From Succinivibrio sp. (GTDB lineage: Bacteria; Pseudomonadota; Gammaproteobacteria; Enterobacterales; Succinivibrionaceae), in contig JAILLS010000032.1 of the NCBI GenBank assembly GCA_024693025.1, positions 1 through 36,572 on the forward strand: a stretch of 36,572 nucleotides of DNA. The letters are read 5' to 3'. Shown one piece after another: positions 25,965-35,194 of the stretch. A model generated the notes under the pieces. That model was not told where the DNA came from. It ran no database searches and worked only from the letters and a program-made list of their open reading frames with translations. The position numbers and the translations under genes were made by a program. How positions within the stretch are numbered: position 1 is the stretch's first letter; each line of letters begins with the position of its first letter.

Positions 25965-26435
25965 TTAGCCTTCAAGCTGTTTTTCCTTGATTTCAGCCAG
26001 AGCCTTGCAGTCTACGCACAGATCGGCTGTCGGTCTTGCTTCAAGACGCTTGATGCCGATTTCAATGCCGCACTGCTCGCAGTAGCCAAACTCATCCTTG
26101 TCGATCTTGGTGATGGTCTTTTCAATCTTCTTGATCAGCTTGCGCTCGCGATCTCTGGTTCTGAGCTCCAGGGCAAATTCCTCTTCCTGAGAGGCTCTGT
26201 CCAGCGGATCCGGGAAATTGGCCGCTTCATTTTTCATATGCCCTACGGTGCGGTCAACTTCATTGCGCAGCTGATCTCTCCAGGCAGTCAGAATCTTGCG
26301 GAAATGTGCTTTCTGTTTTTCATTCATGTACTCCTCACCAGGCTGTTCCTGATAAGGCTCTACACCAGCAATGGCCAGAGGTCCCATTGAAAGGGTATCG
26401 CTAGGCGTCTGGGTTGTAGTTTTCTTTGTAGCCAT
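25965..26435 (-). CDS. dksA: RNA polymerase-binding transcription factor DksA
   Basis: Works with ppGpp at the RNA polymerase secondary channel in the stringent response. From the ATG at 26435 it has 156 residues (E. coli 151). [11 protein letters not shown] and [16 protein letters not shown] open the conserved part. The coiled-coil tip has D76, D79 and A81 (DPLDRAS), the residues needed for polymerase effects. The four-cysteine zinc finger is C119, C122, C140 and C143. The frame is open to an ATG at 26498, but AAGGA eight bases before 26435 and the family length support the shorter form; the ATG at 26444 sits directly against AAGG. A good promoter lies ~290 bases upstream. Confidence 0.96.
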   Translation of the reverse strand: MATKKTTTQTPSDTLSMGPLAIAGVEPYQEQPGEEYMNEKQKAHFRKILTAWRDQLRNEVDRTVGHMKNEAANFPDPLDRASQEEEFALELRTRDRERKLIKKIEKTITKIDKDEFGYCEQCGIEIGIKRLEARPTADLCVDCKALAEIKEKQLEG

Positions 26436-26728
26436 AGGCTCCATCCTTGTTCCAAACCCGTCTTGTAAAAAAGGGCGGGGTGATAAGTTAAGAATCACTC
26501 AGGCAAACTTTCCTGAGTACTCCAGAATTCTTCGCTTGTCTTACACTGCATCAGGCAGTGGCTGGATAATTAAAAGCCTGTCTGAAGACTTAAGCGTTTA
26601 GGTCAGGGAGGCTTTGTACTTTAGCCTAAAGAGAGGAGGCCGCATCCATGTTCAAGCAAGCTGCTCTCAATGCATCAGCATCCAAGTCTTCAAAAGAAAA
26701 TTATCTACCAAAGCTAAAAAACACGCAA
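26436..26728 (-). other. Long probable 5' leader of dksA
   Basis: Between the predicted start near 26722 and the dksA ATG there is no convincing open frame. An inverted repeat ACTCAGG/CCTGAGT (26497-26503, 26512-26518; 8-base loop) lies ~60 bases before the start codon. Other promoters inside this stretch are possible; I saw none with both elements. Confidence 0.4.
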
Positions 26729-26757
26729 ATTCTAGTGTGGATTTTTTGATTTGTCAC
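26729..26757 (-). promoter_or_regulatory. sigma70-type promoter upstream of dksA
   Basis: On the minus strand, GTGACA (26752-26757), a 17-base spacer and TAGAAT (26729-26734), each one base off consensus. No other minus-strand gene lies between it and dksA. The remaining 26758-26947 up to the epimerase terminator shows nothing I can support; an 86-codon plus-strand frame there (26751-27011) lacks a ribosome binding site and overlaps that terminator. Confidence 0.55.
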
Positions 26758-26947
26758 GCAAAGCTAAGCTAAAGGATGAGCTAGCTCGCACTTGTGCAAG
26801 CTTAAATATGAGATTAAGCTCACTTTTCTACAGTAATTCAAAGCAGAGACAGGTTTTTGCAGGCTGTGAGCAAAACAGGCTTTTTTTAAGCTTTGGTGAG
26901 GCAAAGTCTAGTCGCGTGAGGATTTGCACCACAATGGAGCGCAACAG

Positions 26948-26976
26948 AAAAAAAGCAGGGTCTGATTTAACCCTGC
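26948..26976 (-). terminator. Terminator of the aldose epimerase gene
   Basis: A 7-bp stem GCAGGGT/ACCCTGC (26955-26961, 26970-26976), 8-base loop, followed on the minus strand by seven T. It is ~30 bases after the stop codon. Confidence 0.85.
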
Positions 26977-27007
26977 TCTTAAGGCTTAAACCTTTAGAAC
27001 TTAGGTT

Positions 27008-27883
27008 CTAGCCGATGACAAAGCAGTAGGAGGTGGTGAATTTGCCGCCGACTGGAGCTGACTGCGTACCTTCTCTGTCCTTGAACTCGCCGTCATAGTC
27101 GGCATAGTCGGCATGACCATACCAAGGCTCCACGCAGACAAACGGAGCGCCGCCGCGTTCTGGAGTCCAGATGCCTACGCTCTGGAAGTTCGGGAACTTG
27201 ATGCTGATGCTCTTGCTGTTCTTGTGATTGCGCAGCGTGATGGTATCGGTGGTCAGATCATCATAGATATGCACGCCGCCTTTGAAGTTCTCATAAGCAA
27301 GGGCCAGGGTCTTGCCGTTGATGTCAGGTCTCTTCTCATGCAGAACCAGCACCTTAGGATCAACCACATAGGTATCTGAATGCTGCTCGGTGCCAAAGTC
27401 AAGATAATAGTCCTCAAATTTTTCCGAGTCGTTGCGCTGGGTGCGCAGGGCAGGGTGGGCGCCGATGCAGAAGTAGATTTCCTTGGTGTCAAGATTCTCA
27501 ACCGTCCACTGCACGGTGATGGTCTTGCCCTTGAGCACATATTTGATGCGCAGGGCAAATTTGAAAGGATAGCCTTTCAGGGTGGCATCACTGTAGCGCA
27601 GCTCAAACTCAATGGAGTCAGAGGTCTGACCTATCATGGCAAATTCGGAGGTACGGCTGAAGCCATGGGTGGAGAGCTCATAGGTCTTGCCCTCATGACG
27701 GTATTTGCCGTCTCTGACATTGCCCACAATCGGGAAGAGGATCGGGCTGCAGAACTTCCACCAGCTCTCATCTCCGTTCCAGATATACTCGGTGCCGTCA
27801 CTCTTCTCTTTAATTGAGCACATTTCACCGCCAAAGGTTCTGAATTTCAGACTTAAAACCTCATTTTCCAATTCATAGAACAT
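27008..27883 (-). CDS. Aldose 1-epimerase family protein (LacX-like)
   Basis: A 291-residue galactose-mutarotase-fold protein. Family landmarks are the substrate-binding SPILFPIVGNVRDG segment (46-59), His73 in THGFSR, His143 in GAHPA, and the catalytic-base glutamate E252 in CVEPW. This pattern fits the LacX-like branch rather than classical GalM (~345 aa). The likely reaction is interconversion of sugar anomers, but the sugar cannot be read from the sequence, and no sugar operon surrounds it. GAGGAG lies ~8 bases before the ATG. It stands alone between its terminator and the divergent mrcB promoter. Confidence 0.85.
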   Translation of the reverse strand: MFYELENEVLSLKFRTFGGEMCSIKEKSDGTEYIWNGDESWWKFCSPILFPIVGNVRDGKYRHEGKTYELSTHGFSRTSEFAMIGQTSDSIEFELRYSDATLKGYPFKFALRIKYVLKGKTITVQWTVENLDTKEIYFCIGAHPALRTQRNDSEKFEDYYLDFGTEQHSDTYVVDPKVLVLHEKRPDINGKTLALAYENFKGGVHIYDDLTTDTITLRNHKNSKSISIKFPNFQSVGIWTPERGGAPFVCVEPWYGHADYADYDGEFKDREGTQSAPVGGKFTTSYCFVIG

Positions 27884-28059
27884 GAATTTTCTCCTCTAGG
27901 TAAGTTAATGGTTAAGACTCTCTAAGTTTAGCCCCAACGAAAAATCTGAAAAGTTACCTTTCTCAATTTTTGAAGATTAAAACTAAAGGTGCGCGCCATA
28001 AGGCAGAGCGCGGAATTTATCGACTCTTGATGAGTAAAAGTCGCCAAGCCGCTCGGTTT

Positions 28060-28068
28060 TGCTATAAT
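28060..28068 (+). promoter_or_regulatory. Extended -10 promoter of mrcB
   Basis: TGC-TATAAT at 28060-28068. The expected start is near 28075, only ~10 bases before the mrcB ATG at 28085. An ATG at 28067 overlaps this element and is therefore not the start. Confidence 0.65.
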
Positions 28069-28084
28069 GCGCGTGAGGTTTAAC

Positions 28085-30754
28085 ATGGCACTACACGATA
28101 ACGACAACGAATCCAAACGGATTTTAGACAATTTTTCAGCGCTCTCCGATGAGGACGTCCCTCCGCATTTAAGAGGGGCACAGCAGGCGCAGACTCAGGA
28201 TCACAAGACACAGGAGAGTCAGGCTGACGGCGCTTCCTCATCAGAGGATGAAAAGCAGGGCGCTGAGGACTTTAAAAATGAAGAGCATATAGAGCAGCAG
28301 AGTGCCACCGAGCTTAATGCCGAGATGCTCAAGCCCAGTGCTCAGGAGGAAGCAAAAAGCGGGTTCAAAGCTCTGAAATGGCCGCTTGTGCAGGGCAAAT
28401 GGACCATGTGGTCGCTTAAAATCGGGCTCGCTGCCGCGGCGGTCCTGGGGCTGCTCTTTATTTATTTTGACTCGGTGGTGCTCTCAAAGTTTGAGGTTGA
28501 TGATCGCTTTGTGCTGCCTGCCGTGGTGTATTCACGTCCGCTTGAGCTTTATCCTGATCAGAAGCTGTCTTTAGATCAGATGCTCTATGAGCTCAAGCTG
28601 CTTAAATACCGCAACAGTACTAATCCCTCTCGCCCGGGTGAATACGGGGTCAATAAGCAGACGGGCAAGATGGTGCTCATCAAGCGGCCGTTTGATTTCC
28701 CGGATCAGAGCGAGGAGAAGATGTCGCTGCTGCTGCAGTTTTCCGGGCAGCGCGTGACGCGCATTGAGAATGCCGATACCCGCGAAGAGCTCGGCTATGT
28801 CAGAATGGATCCGGTGCTGCTTGATCGCATCAACCGTATCGATCCGAGTGAAGACAGAATTTTCCTGCAGCTTGAAGAAGTGCCGCAGCGTCTGATTGAA
28901 ACGCTGCTTGAGATTGAGGATCGCTCCTTCTACTCTAATCTTGGCGTCAATTTCTTTGCCATCGCCAGGGCCTTTGTGAAAAACACGCTGGCAGGTCATG
29001 TGGTGGAAGGCGGTTCGACCATCACGCAGCAGCTCGTGAAAAATTACTTTTTAAGCTCGCAGCGCAGCTATACCCGTAAGTTTAAAGAGATCATGATGGC
29101 GCTGATCATGACCAAGCGCTACAGCAAAGAGCAGATCCTCGAGGCCTATCTGAATGAAATCTATTTGGGACAGAACGGCAATGCCGGCATCTATGGCTTC
29201 GGTCTGGCCTCCTATTTCTACTTTGGCGTGCCGGTCTCAGAGCTGACTCAGGATCAGATGGCACTGCTGGTCGGGATCATCAAGGGCCCTTCCTATTATG
29301 ATCCGTGGCGGCATCCTGATACGGCGCTTGAGCGGCGCAATGTGGTGCTGTCTGTAATGCACAACCGCGGCTATCTGAGCGAGGCTGAATATGCTCAGTA
29401 CACCTCCCGTCCTCTGGGCGTCATCAAGCGCGGCATGATGAACTATTCTAAAACTCCGGCCTTTATGGGTGTGCTCAAGCATGAAATTGCCAGCAAGTTC
29501 GGCGACGATTTCCTTTCAGGCAACGGCATCCGCATCTTTACAAGCCTTGATCCTCAGGCGCAGCAGGCGGCGGAAAACGCGGTCTACACCGAGCTCAATC
29601 AGATTGAAAAGGAGACCAAGCGCGAAGGTCTTGAAGCGGCCATGGTGGTCTCCAACTGGCGCAATGCCGAGGTCTCCGCGGTGGTGGGCAGCCGTACCCC
29701 ACAGTACGAAGGCTTTAACCGCGTGCTCGAAGGCCGCCGTCAGGTCGGCTCGCTCATCAAGCCTTTTGTCTATCTGACTGCCTTCCATTATGGCATCCAT
29801 CTGGGCACCATGGTCAAGGATGAGCCTCTGACCGTCAAGCTTTCCTCAGGCAAGTTCTGGCAGCCTAAGAATGATAACGGCAAGTTCAGAGGCCCGGTCT
29901 CGGTGCGCTATGCCATGGCGCATTCCATGAACGTGCCGACGGTGAAGATCGGACTTAACGTGGGGCTTAACCATGTGCTGGAGACCTTAAGAGCAGTAGG
30001 CTTCAAGCAGGATCTGCCGCTGTATCCGTCCATGCTGCTTGGCACCGAGGAGCTGACCACCTATGAGATCAACGCCATGTACGCCAGCCTTGCCACCGAC
30101 GGGGTCTTCCAGGATCTGACCACGCTCAGAACCGTGGTCAAAAACGGCGAGATTGTCTATGAGCGTCAGGAAAACCGCGGACAGGCCACGCTTGATCCCA
30201 GAGATTCCTATCTGACGCTGCAGGTGATGCTTGAGGCAACCCGCTCCGGTACCGGTCGGCGCATCGGGCGCATGTTCCCGCAGATGAATATTGCCACCAA
30301 GACCGGTACCACCAACGACAGCCGCGATACCTGGACGGTGGGCATCGATAATGATGAGGTGGTCACCACCTGGGTGGGCTTTGACAACAACCGTTCCACC
30401 GGGCTGTTCGGATCTTCAGGTGCCATGCGCGTGTATGGCGCCTATCTCACCGAGCGAGGCGTGAATTCCCTGCAGCTCAAGCGTCCGCAGGGCATCAAGT
30501 TTGTCGCCTTCAACAATAAGGGCAATGTGGTCTCCGACCGCTGCCGTACATCCGAGCAGAGCCTGCTGCCGGCGCGCGTGGATATGATTCGCTATGTGGA
30601 TGATAACTGCGGTGGGGTACAGGTGTTCACTCCGATGCTCGATGCTGACAGTGAACGCAGGAGCACGGGGCCCAGGGTTTCGGATCTGAATGAGCAGTCA
30701 GCCCCGGCAGTGTCAGAATCAGACCGCCTGGAGCAGGAGCTTTTAGGGATGTAA
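28085..30754 (+). CDS. mrcB: Penicillin-binding protein 1b (bifunctional transglycosylase/transpeptidase)
   Basis: Polymerises and cross-links peptidoglycan in the periplasm, anchored by one membrane helix. It is 889 residues from the ATG at 28085 (E. coli 844). An unusually acidic cytoplasmic tail of ~110 residues precedes the helix (~113-133). A UB2H domain follows (VYSRPLELYP, RPGEYGV), the site where LpoB activates the E. coli enzyme. The GT51 domain has catalytic E278 in EDRSFYSNLG and GGSTITQQLVKN. The transpeptidase domain has S556-x-x-K559 (SLIK), S614-M-N616 and KTG 739-741, all intact. GAGG lies ~7 bases before the ATG, at the very 5' end of the predicted transcript. Divergent from the epimerase; close to dksA as in E. 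coli. Confidence 0.95.
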   Translation: MALHDNDNESKRILDNFSALSDEDVPPHLRGAQQAQTQDHKTQESQADGASSSEDEKQGAEDFKNEEHIEQQSATELNAEMLKPSAQEEAKSGFKALKWPLVQGKWTMWSLKIGLAAAAVLGLLFIYFDSVVLSKFEVDDRFVLPAVVYSRPLELYPDQKLSLDQMLYELKLLKYRNSTNPSRPGEYGVNKQTGKMVLIKRPFDFPDQSEEKMSLLLQFSGQRVTRIENADTREELGYVRMDPVLLDRINRIDPSEDRIFLQLEEVPQRLIETLLEIEDRSFYSNLGVNFFAIARAFVKNTLAGHVVEGGSTITQQLVKNYFLSSQRSYTRKFKEIMMALIMTKRYSKEQILEAYLNEIYLGQNGNAGIYGFGLASYFYFGVPVSELTQDQMALLVGIIKGPSYYDPWRHPDTALERRNVVLSVMHNRGYLSEAEYAQYTSRPLGVIKRGMMNYSKTPAFMGVLKHEIASKFGDDFLSGNGIRIFTSLDPQAQQAAENAVYTELNQIEKETKREGLEAAMVVSNWRNAEVSAVVGSRTPQYEGFNRVLEGRRQVGSLIKPFVYLTAFHYGIHLGTMVKDEPLTVKLSSGKFWQPKNDNGKFRGPVSVRYAMAHSMNVPTVKIGLNVGLNHVLETLRAVGFKQDLPLYPSMLLGTEELTTYEINAMYASLATDGVFQDLTTLRTVVKNGEIVYERQENRGQATLDPRDSYLTLQVMLEATRSGTGRRIGRMFPQMNIATKTGTTNDSRDTWTVGIDNDEVVTTWVGFDNNRSTGLFGSSGAMRVYGAYLTERGVNSLQLKRPQGIKFVAFNNKGNVVSDRCRTSEQSLLPARVDMIRYVDDNCGGVQVFTPMLDADSERRSTGPRVSDLNEQSAPAVSESDRLEQELLGM

Positions 30755-30782
30755 AGGCTTAGGACCGGGGTCCTAGGCTTTG
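30753..30782. terminator. Hairpin between convergent mrcB and fhlB-like genes
   Basis: An imperfect inverted repeat centred on GGAC-CGGG-GTCC, with flanking TA and AAG/CTT pairing and one bulge, spans both stop codons. No long T run on either strand, so termination is plausible but weak. Confidence 0.4.
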
Positions 30783-31288
30783 AGATTGACTGCCTTGCTG
30801 CCGTCAGCGCGCCTGTAGATCCCCGGGGTCTTGCCCTGCAGGATATAGCTGAAGGAAAGAATGGTGGCGATAATGGTGAAGAGCTCCTCAGGCACCTGTT
30901 CACCTTCCTTGAGCTGCTTGAGCTGATTGAGCAGCATCGGATCGCGGTGAATGTAAATGCCCAGCTCCCTGGCCATCTCCACGATGGCTTCGGCACGCTC
31001 ACCTTTACCGACTGAGGCCACTATCGGAGCAAGATCTGACTCGTGATAGCTAAGTCCTACCGCTTCAGTGGGCTTGTCCTGAGGCATCTTGAAGATAAAG
31101 CTGTCATCCTCAGGTTCTCTCTCAGGCTGTGCAGGCTCTTCTGCCTGCGGGGCAGCCTCTGCAGCGGCACTCTCAGATGCACCTTCAGTCTCTTCTGCAA
31201 ATTCAGGATCTGCGGTCTGTTCAGATTCGGCGTTGAGCACTTCAACTTCTACATTTTCAACTGCGCTGTCGCTCTCTTGCTTACTCAT
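30773..31288 (-). CDS. FhlB-like protein (FlhB C-terminal domain homolog)
   Basis: A 171-residue cytoplasmic protein. The first ~65 residues are acidic and Ala/Glu-rich, probably disordered. Residues ~75-150 match the cytoplasmic domain of the flagellar export switch FlhB (AVGLSYHESDLAPIVASVGKG, then DPMLLNQL and VPEELFTIIATIL), without FlhB's membrane part and without the NPTH autocleavage motif. Such soluble FlhB-C proteins can substitute for the C-terminal fragment of FlhB in other bacteria. It starts 8 bases after the stop of the FliK-like gene, so the two are almost certainly one operon, and FliK-type proteins act on FlhB-C domains. Confidence 0.82.
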   Translation of the reverse strand: MSKQESDSAVENVEVEVLNAESEQTADPEFAEETEGASESAAAEAAPQAEEPAQPEREPEDDSFIFKMPQDKPTEAVGLSYHESDLAPIVASVGKGERAEAIVEMARELGIYIHRDPMLLNQLKQLKEGEQVPEELFTIIATILSFSYILQGKTPGIYRRADGSKAVNLKA

Positions 31289-31296
31289 AGACGCTC

Positions 31297-34200
31297 CTAA
31301 ATTTCTACGGAGAGGCTGGCACCATCGGCGCGGGGCGCGCTAGGTTCCTCTGGCTGCGCATCATGCTGCAGCATAATGCGTCCTAATCTTGCGTTGGCTG
31401 AGCGGGTAGTGATCCCGGCCTGCTGCAGCTGTTTGGCAAGCAACGGCAGACATTCCTGCACCCGCTGCAGACCGGAGAGAGTTTCGGTCACCACGGACAG
31501 GCGCAGTTCAGGCAGTTTGGCAACCGCCTTGATTTCAATCGGGCCCAGACCCGGCAGGTCAAAATTAAAGGTCAGATGCCAGCTCTTTCTGCCGTCTTCG
31601 TCCTGCTGACTGCGTACGGCAAGACTGCCTTCGCGTCCGCTTGAATAGGTTGGCGGCAGCGGAATATAGCGCGGGAAGACCTGATCGACCTCATGATCCG
31701 AGGCTAGCTGCTGCAGTCTTGACACCTCATCGAGGGTCTCATCGAGCATATCCAGAATGGAGCCGCCTTTGTCCGCCATGGCATCAGCCATCTTGCCAAA
31801 GCTTTCCTTGAGCGGTTCACCCTTGACCTTGGCAAGGTATTTGTCAATTGACTTGCCGATATGGTTGAAACGGATGCACAGCAGCATAAAGGCCCACTGA
31901 TGCAGAGCCAGAGCCTGCGGAGATGACGGGGAAATAGGACCGGTCACAAAGTTCAGCCAGTTGTTCACCGAAACGAGATCGGCAACCGGCTGCTGCAGCT
32001 GCTTCATAAACTGCTGCGCTTCGGCACGCAGTGCTGCAGGCACCTCCTGACTCTCGGCCTGGCTTCTTAAGGTAAACAGCAGGGTGTCAAGCGGACTGCC
32101 TTTAAGTGCTGAGAGCGAGTTGCCGCTGCCGGCTGCAGCCATGGTCGCCTGAGCAGCCTGGGCATGGAGATTTTCTGATTTGGCCTTATTGCCAAACAGC
32201 GAAACAATCTTGGAGAAGAGGGTGTTCTCTTTGACGACCTGCTGCTCCTCGACCACGCTCTGCTCAGGGATCGGGGCAGAGCCTCCGGTGGTAACCGCAG
32301 CTGCGCCTGGCGCATTCAGCGGCTGAGTCTGCAGGGCTGTGGCCTGCTCTGCGGTGGTGTCAATGGTCTGGGTGGCAAGCTTGCCTGCCTTGCCGTCAGC
32401 ACCCTGCAGCTTGGCATCCTGCGGTACTTCGCTGTCATCAAGCTCATCAGCAGGCACCGTGGAGAGCATCATGGTCTTGGCATCAGCAGTCTGTGGGCTT
32501 ACCTCAGCTGCAGCAGTCTGACTCTGTACGGTCTGCTGTGCCGTACTCTGAGCCGGGGTGCCATCCTGGGAGCTGCTTACGCCGCTGTAGAGCTTGGCAA
32601 GGGCATTGGTCTCACCTGAAGCGGCACTGCTCTCTGAACTCTGTGAGAGATTAGGCATCGGCGTGACTGTGCTCTGGGTCTGCGGCAGTACAGGCTGGGG
32701 CTCACTCTGCGACGGCATCGGCGGTACGCTGAGCTTGCTGGTTTCACTGACAGCCTGCTCGGCAGCAAATTCCTGAGCCTCTTCCTCTGAGGCTACCGGA
32801 GCTTGCTCCTCAGGCGGCAGTTCTTCAGGTACTGTTTCAGGCATCTCCTCAGTCAGATCGGCAACTGCCTCCTGACGTCTGGCCGCCTGCGCGGCGCTTT
32901 CAGCATAGGCCTGCTCTTCAGGAGTGATGACCTGTGGAGCCTTCTCCTGGGTAACTTCGCGTGGCTGGGCATCGGCTCTTGCCGGGCCTGAAGCAGCATC
33001 AGCCGTGACATTGACCGCTACTGCAGCCTCAGGTGCCGGCTGCGGCTCTGGCTCTGCCTCAGCGACAGGGGCCTGCACCTCAGCGCTCTTAGCTGTCTCG
33101 CTTGCAACCTGCTCCTCAGGGATGATTACCGCAGCGTCTTCAGCGACTGGTTCTTCTGCCTGTGCTTTACTGGCTTCCATCGCCGTGGCAGCTTCAGCTG
33201 CTGCAGAGGCTTGAGCTGCGGCTGCGGCTGCAGCTTCAGTTGCAGCAGCACTTTCGCTGGCAACTTTCTGTGCTACGGCCTTAGCCTCTTCTGCTGCAGC
33301 GAGAGCAGCCTTGGCTGCTTTGGCAGCCTCACTGGCTGCCTGATCCCGCTGTAAATCGGCTTTCTGCAGATCCTGAGCATGTTTTGCCAGCTGCTTGAGC
33401 GCGTTGATTTCATCCGAGGTTAAAACCGGCTCCTGTCTGACCGGAGCAGTATCTTTTGGCTCAGCCTTGGCAGCTGTTTCCTGAGCGCTCTGGGCGGCAC
33501 TTTCATGCTGGGCCTGCACACTTGCCTGAGTCTTGAGGGCGCTTAAATCCTGAACCTGCGCCGAGTCGGCTACCGACTTGGCACCATAGGCCATGGTCTG
33601 ACCCGGGACATCACCTAGAGAGCCGAAATTGAAGGCGGTACTCTGAATGCCCTGATAGGAAACCTTAGGCGCAAGCTTGTTGATGGCCTCGGTATCGGCC
33701 TGTACGCTTGGCGCTTTAGCGGCAGTCTCAGCCGGCGCACTCCTGACAGGCTGGGTCTCTGCCTGAGCAGGTTTAGCTGTAGCTGCAGCCGCCTTTGGCT
33801 CGGCACTGACCTCAGCGCTCTTTACCTGACTCTGGACCGGGGTCTCGGCCTTGACGGCAGCCCGCTCCTGCGTCTTAGGATATTCAGCAGGATTAGGCAG
33901 TTTGCCTTCACCTGCGAGGCGCTGGCGCTCCTCTCTGAACTGCTGCTGCAGTTTGGCAGCGCGGGCAGAGAGTTCGGAGAGACTCATCTCTCTGACATCG
34001 GCAGTGGAGGCAGATTTTAGCTGACTTGCCCTTTGGGTGATCTGTTCGGTTGGATTATGGTTGACCGCCGTAGCCGTAGGACTGCCAGGGCTTCTATCCT
34101 GGGCTGCACCCTGCGCCGGATTGCGCTGCATCAGATTGCCCCGCTTGGCCGTATCGGCAGCGCGGCTTATCAGCGAGTGAATACGCTCGGCCGTCTCTTT

Positions 34201-35043
34201 GGAGAGCTTGTCCTGATAAGGTTCAGCCTGCTTATGATCGCGATTCTGCTTGAAGATATCAAGATAGGTTGAGTCATCCGGAAATTCATTCAGCGCCTGT
34301 CTCAGATAGCGCGTCATGGCCTGCGGCGTGGTGGCGGCGCTGGCATCGGTCTGCTGCCGCTCCTTGATCTGTGTCTCTTCAGGCTTTAAGTTGCGCAGTA
34401 CCTCGGGCTGATTGCTTTCAATATAGGCAATGGAGGAGGAGAGCACACTGCTGGTGGCCTGCTGACTGCGCGAGTTGAGCGGAGTCTTGGGGACAAAGAC
34501 GCTGCGGACCGCGAGATCGCGTTCAAGCCCTGCGCCCATCGCCTTAGGATCGGTTAAATCGACCAGAGATTCGCAGATGAAGCGTGAGAGCGCCTTGCCG
34601 GCCTGAGTACCTTCTCTTAAGCTTTCAGGCAGGTTCTGCATGCTTCTGGATAATTCCTGACCGGCATCTCGTGAGCGTACCAGACGATGCGAGGTGGACA
34701 GATTCTGCGCTACCTTCTCCTGCAGATTGGCATCGCGTGCAATGACCTGCTCACTGAGGCGGCGGTACTGCGCCAGCTCTGAAGAGCTGAGATCGACGTT
34801 CTGATTCTGCAGCGAGGCAGGATTTTTAATGTATTCGTTTAAGGTTCCCGCCAGTGAGTTGAGGGTGCGGGAGAGTCCTTCAGATAAGAGACCGCGCTGT
34901 TTGGATAAGAGGACTAAATATGAAGAGGTTGCCTGAGCATTCAGCGAGGCTCCTTGTCCCTGTCCATTAGTTTTAGCTTCTGCAGTCTCATTAGCTGCAG
35001 AAGTCCTGTCAGATCCCTTGACGAGCGTGTCTATATTATCCAT
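31297..35043 (-). CDS. Large FliK-like protein with hook-length-control C-terminal domain, 1248 aa
   Basis: The C-terminal part (~1135-1215) matches the FliK C-terminal (Flg_hook) domain: SWHLTFNFDLPGLGPIEIKA, then LRLSVVTET, and L-x-x-L-x-x-AGI. FliK measures hook length and switches export specificity through FlhB. The rest is low-complexity: a Gln/Ser-rich N-terminal half, an almost pure Ala/Lys/Glu helix-forming segment around 565-630, and a Pro/Glu/Val/Ala-rich stretch around 635-770. Roughly three times the length of E. coli FliK (375). No flagellar structural genes are in the window. It could be a true FliK ruler or a paralog with another role; the downstream FhlB-like gene supports an export-switch function. 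No clear ribosome binding site at the 35043 ATG. Confidence 0.78.
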   Translation of the reverse strand: MDNIDTLVKGSDRTSAANETAEAKTNGQGQGASLNAQATSSYLVLLSKQRGLLSEGLSRTLNSLAGTLNEYIKNPASLQNQNVDLSSSELAQYRRLSEQVIARDANLQEKVAQNLSTSHRLVRSRDAGQELSRSMQNLPESLREGTQAGKALSRFICESLVDLTDPKAMGAGLERDLAVRSVFVPKTPLNSRSQQATSSVLSSSIAYIESNQPEVLRNLKPEETQIKERQQTDASAATTPQAMTRYLRQALNEFPDDSTYLDIFKQNRDHKQAEPYQDKLSKETAERIHSLISRAADTAKRGNLMQRNPAQGAAQDRSPGSPTATAVNHNPTEQITQRASQLKSASTADVREMSLSELSARAAKLQQQFREERQRLAGEGKLPNPAEYPKTQERAAVKAETPVQSQVKSAEVSAEPKAAAATAKPAQAETQPVRSAPAETAAKAPSVQADTEAINKLAPKVSYQGIQSTAFNFGSLGDVPGQTMAYGAKSVADSAQVQDLSALKTQASVQAQHESAAQSAQETAAKAEPKDTAPVRQEPVLTSDEINALKQLAKHAQDLQKADLQRDQAASEAAKAAKAALAAAEEAKAVAQKVASESAAATEAAAAAAAQASAAAEAATAMEASKAQAEEPVAEDAAVIIPEEQVASETAKSAEVQAPVAEAEPEPQPAPEAAVAVNVTADAASGPARADAQPREVTQEKAPQVITPEEQAYAESAAQAARRQEAVADLTEEMPETVPEELPPEEQAPVASEEEAQEFAAEQAVSETSKLSVPPMPSQSEPQPVLPQTQSTVTPMPNLSQSSESSAASGETNALAKLYSGVSSSQDGTPAQSTAQQTVQSQTAAAEVSPQTADAKTMMLSTVPADELDDSEVPQDAKLQGADGKAGKLATQTIDTTAEQATALQTQPLNAPGAAAVTTGGSAPIPEQSVVEEQQVVKENTLFSKIVSLFGNKAKSENLHAQAAQATMAAAGSGNSLSALKGSPLDTLLFTLRSQAESQEVPAALRAEAQQFMKQLQQPVADLVSVNNWLNFVTGPISPSSPQALALHQWAFMLLCIRFNHIGKSIDKYLAKVKGEPLKESFGKMADAMADKGGSILDMLDETLDEVSRLQQLASDHEVDQVFPRYIPLPPTYSSGREGSLAVRSQQDEDGRKSWHLTFNFDLPGLGPIEIKAVAKLPELRLSVVTETLSGLQRVQECLPLLAKQLQQAGITTRSANARLGRIMLQHDAQPEEPSAPRADGASLSVEI

Positions 35044-35194
35044 GAAATAGTAGACCTAAAGCTTTTAGATAAAATCATTCTTCTTGATTTTAACAAAAAA
35101 CCTTGAAATTTCTATGCCCTGCGTCAATTTTCTTGAAAAATCCGATATATGTCCGAATTTTCTGCTGAGCAGGGTGAGGCCTGAGTCCTTAAGG

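Noticed and set aside
26751-27011. 86-codon plus-strand frame upstream of dksA
   Set aside because: No ribosome binding site or recognisable domain, and it crosses the epimerase terminator and stop codon.
32300-34300. Long antisense frames opposite the FliK-like gene, Ser/Ala-rich
   Set aside because: They are shadows of the repetitive Ala/Gln/Glu codons on the coding strand.
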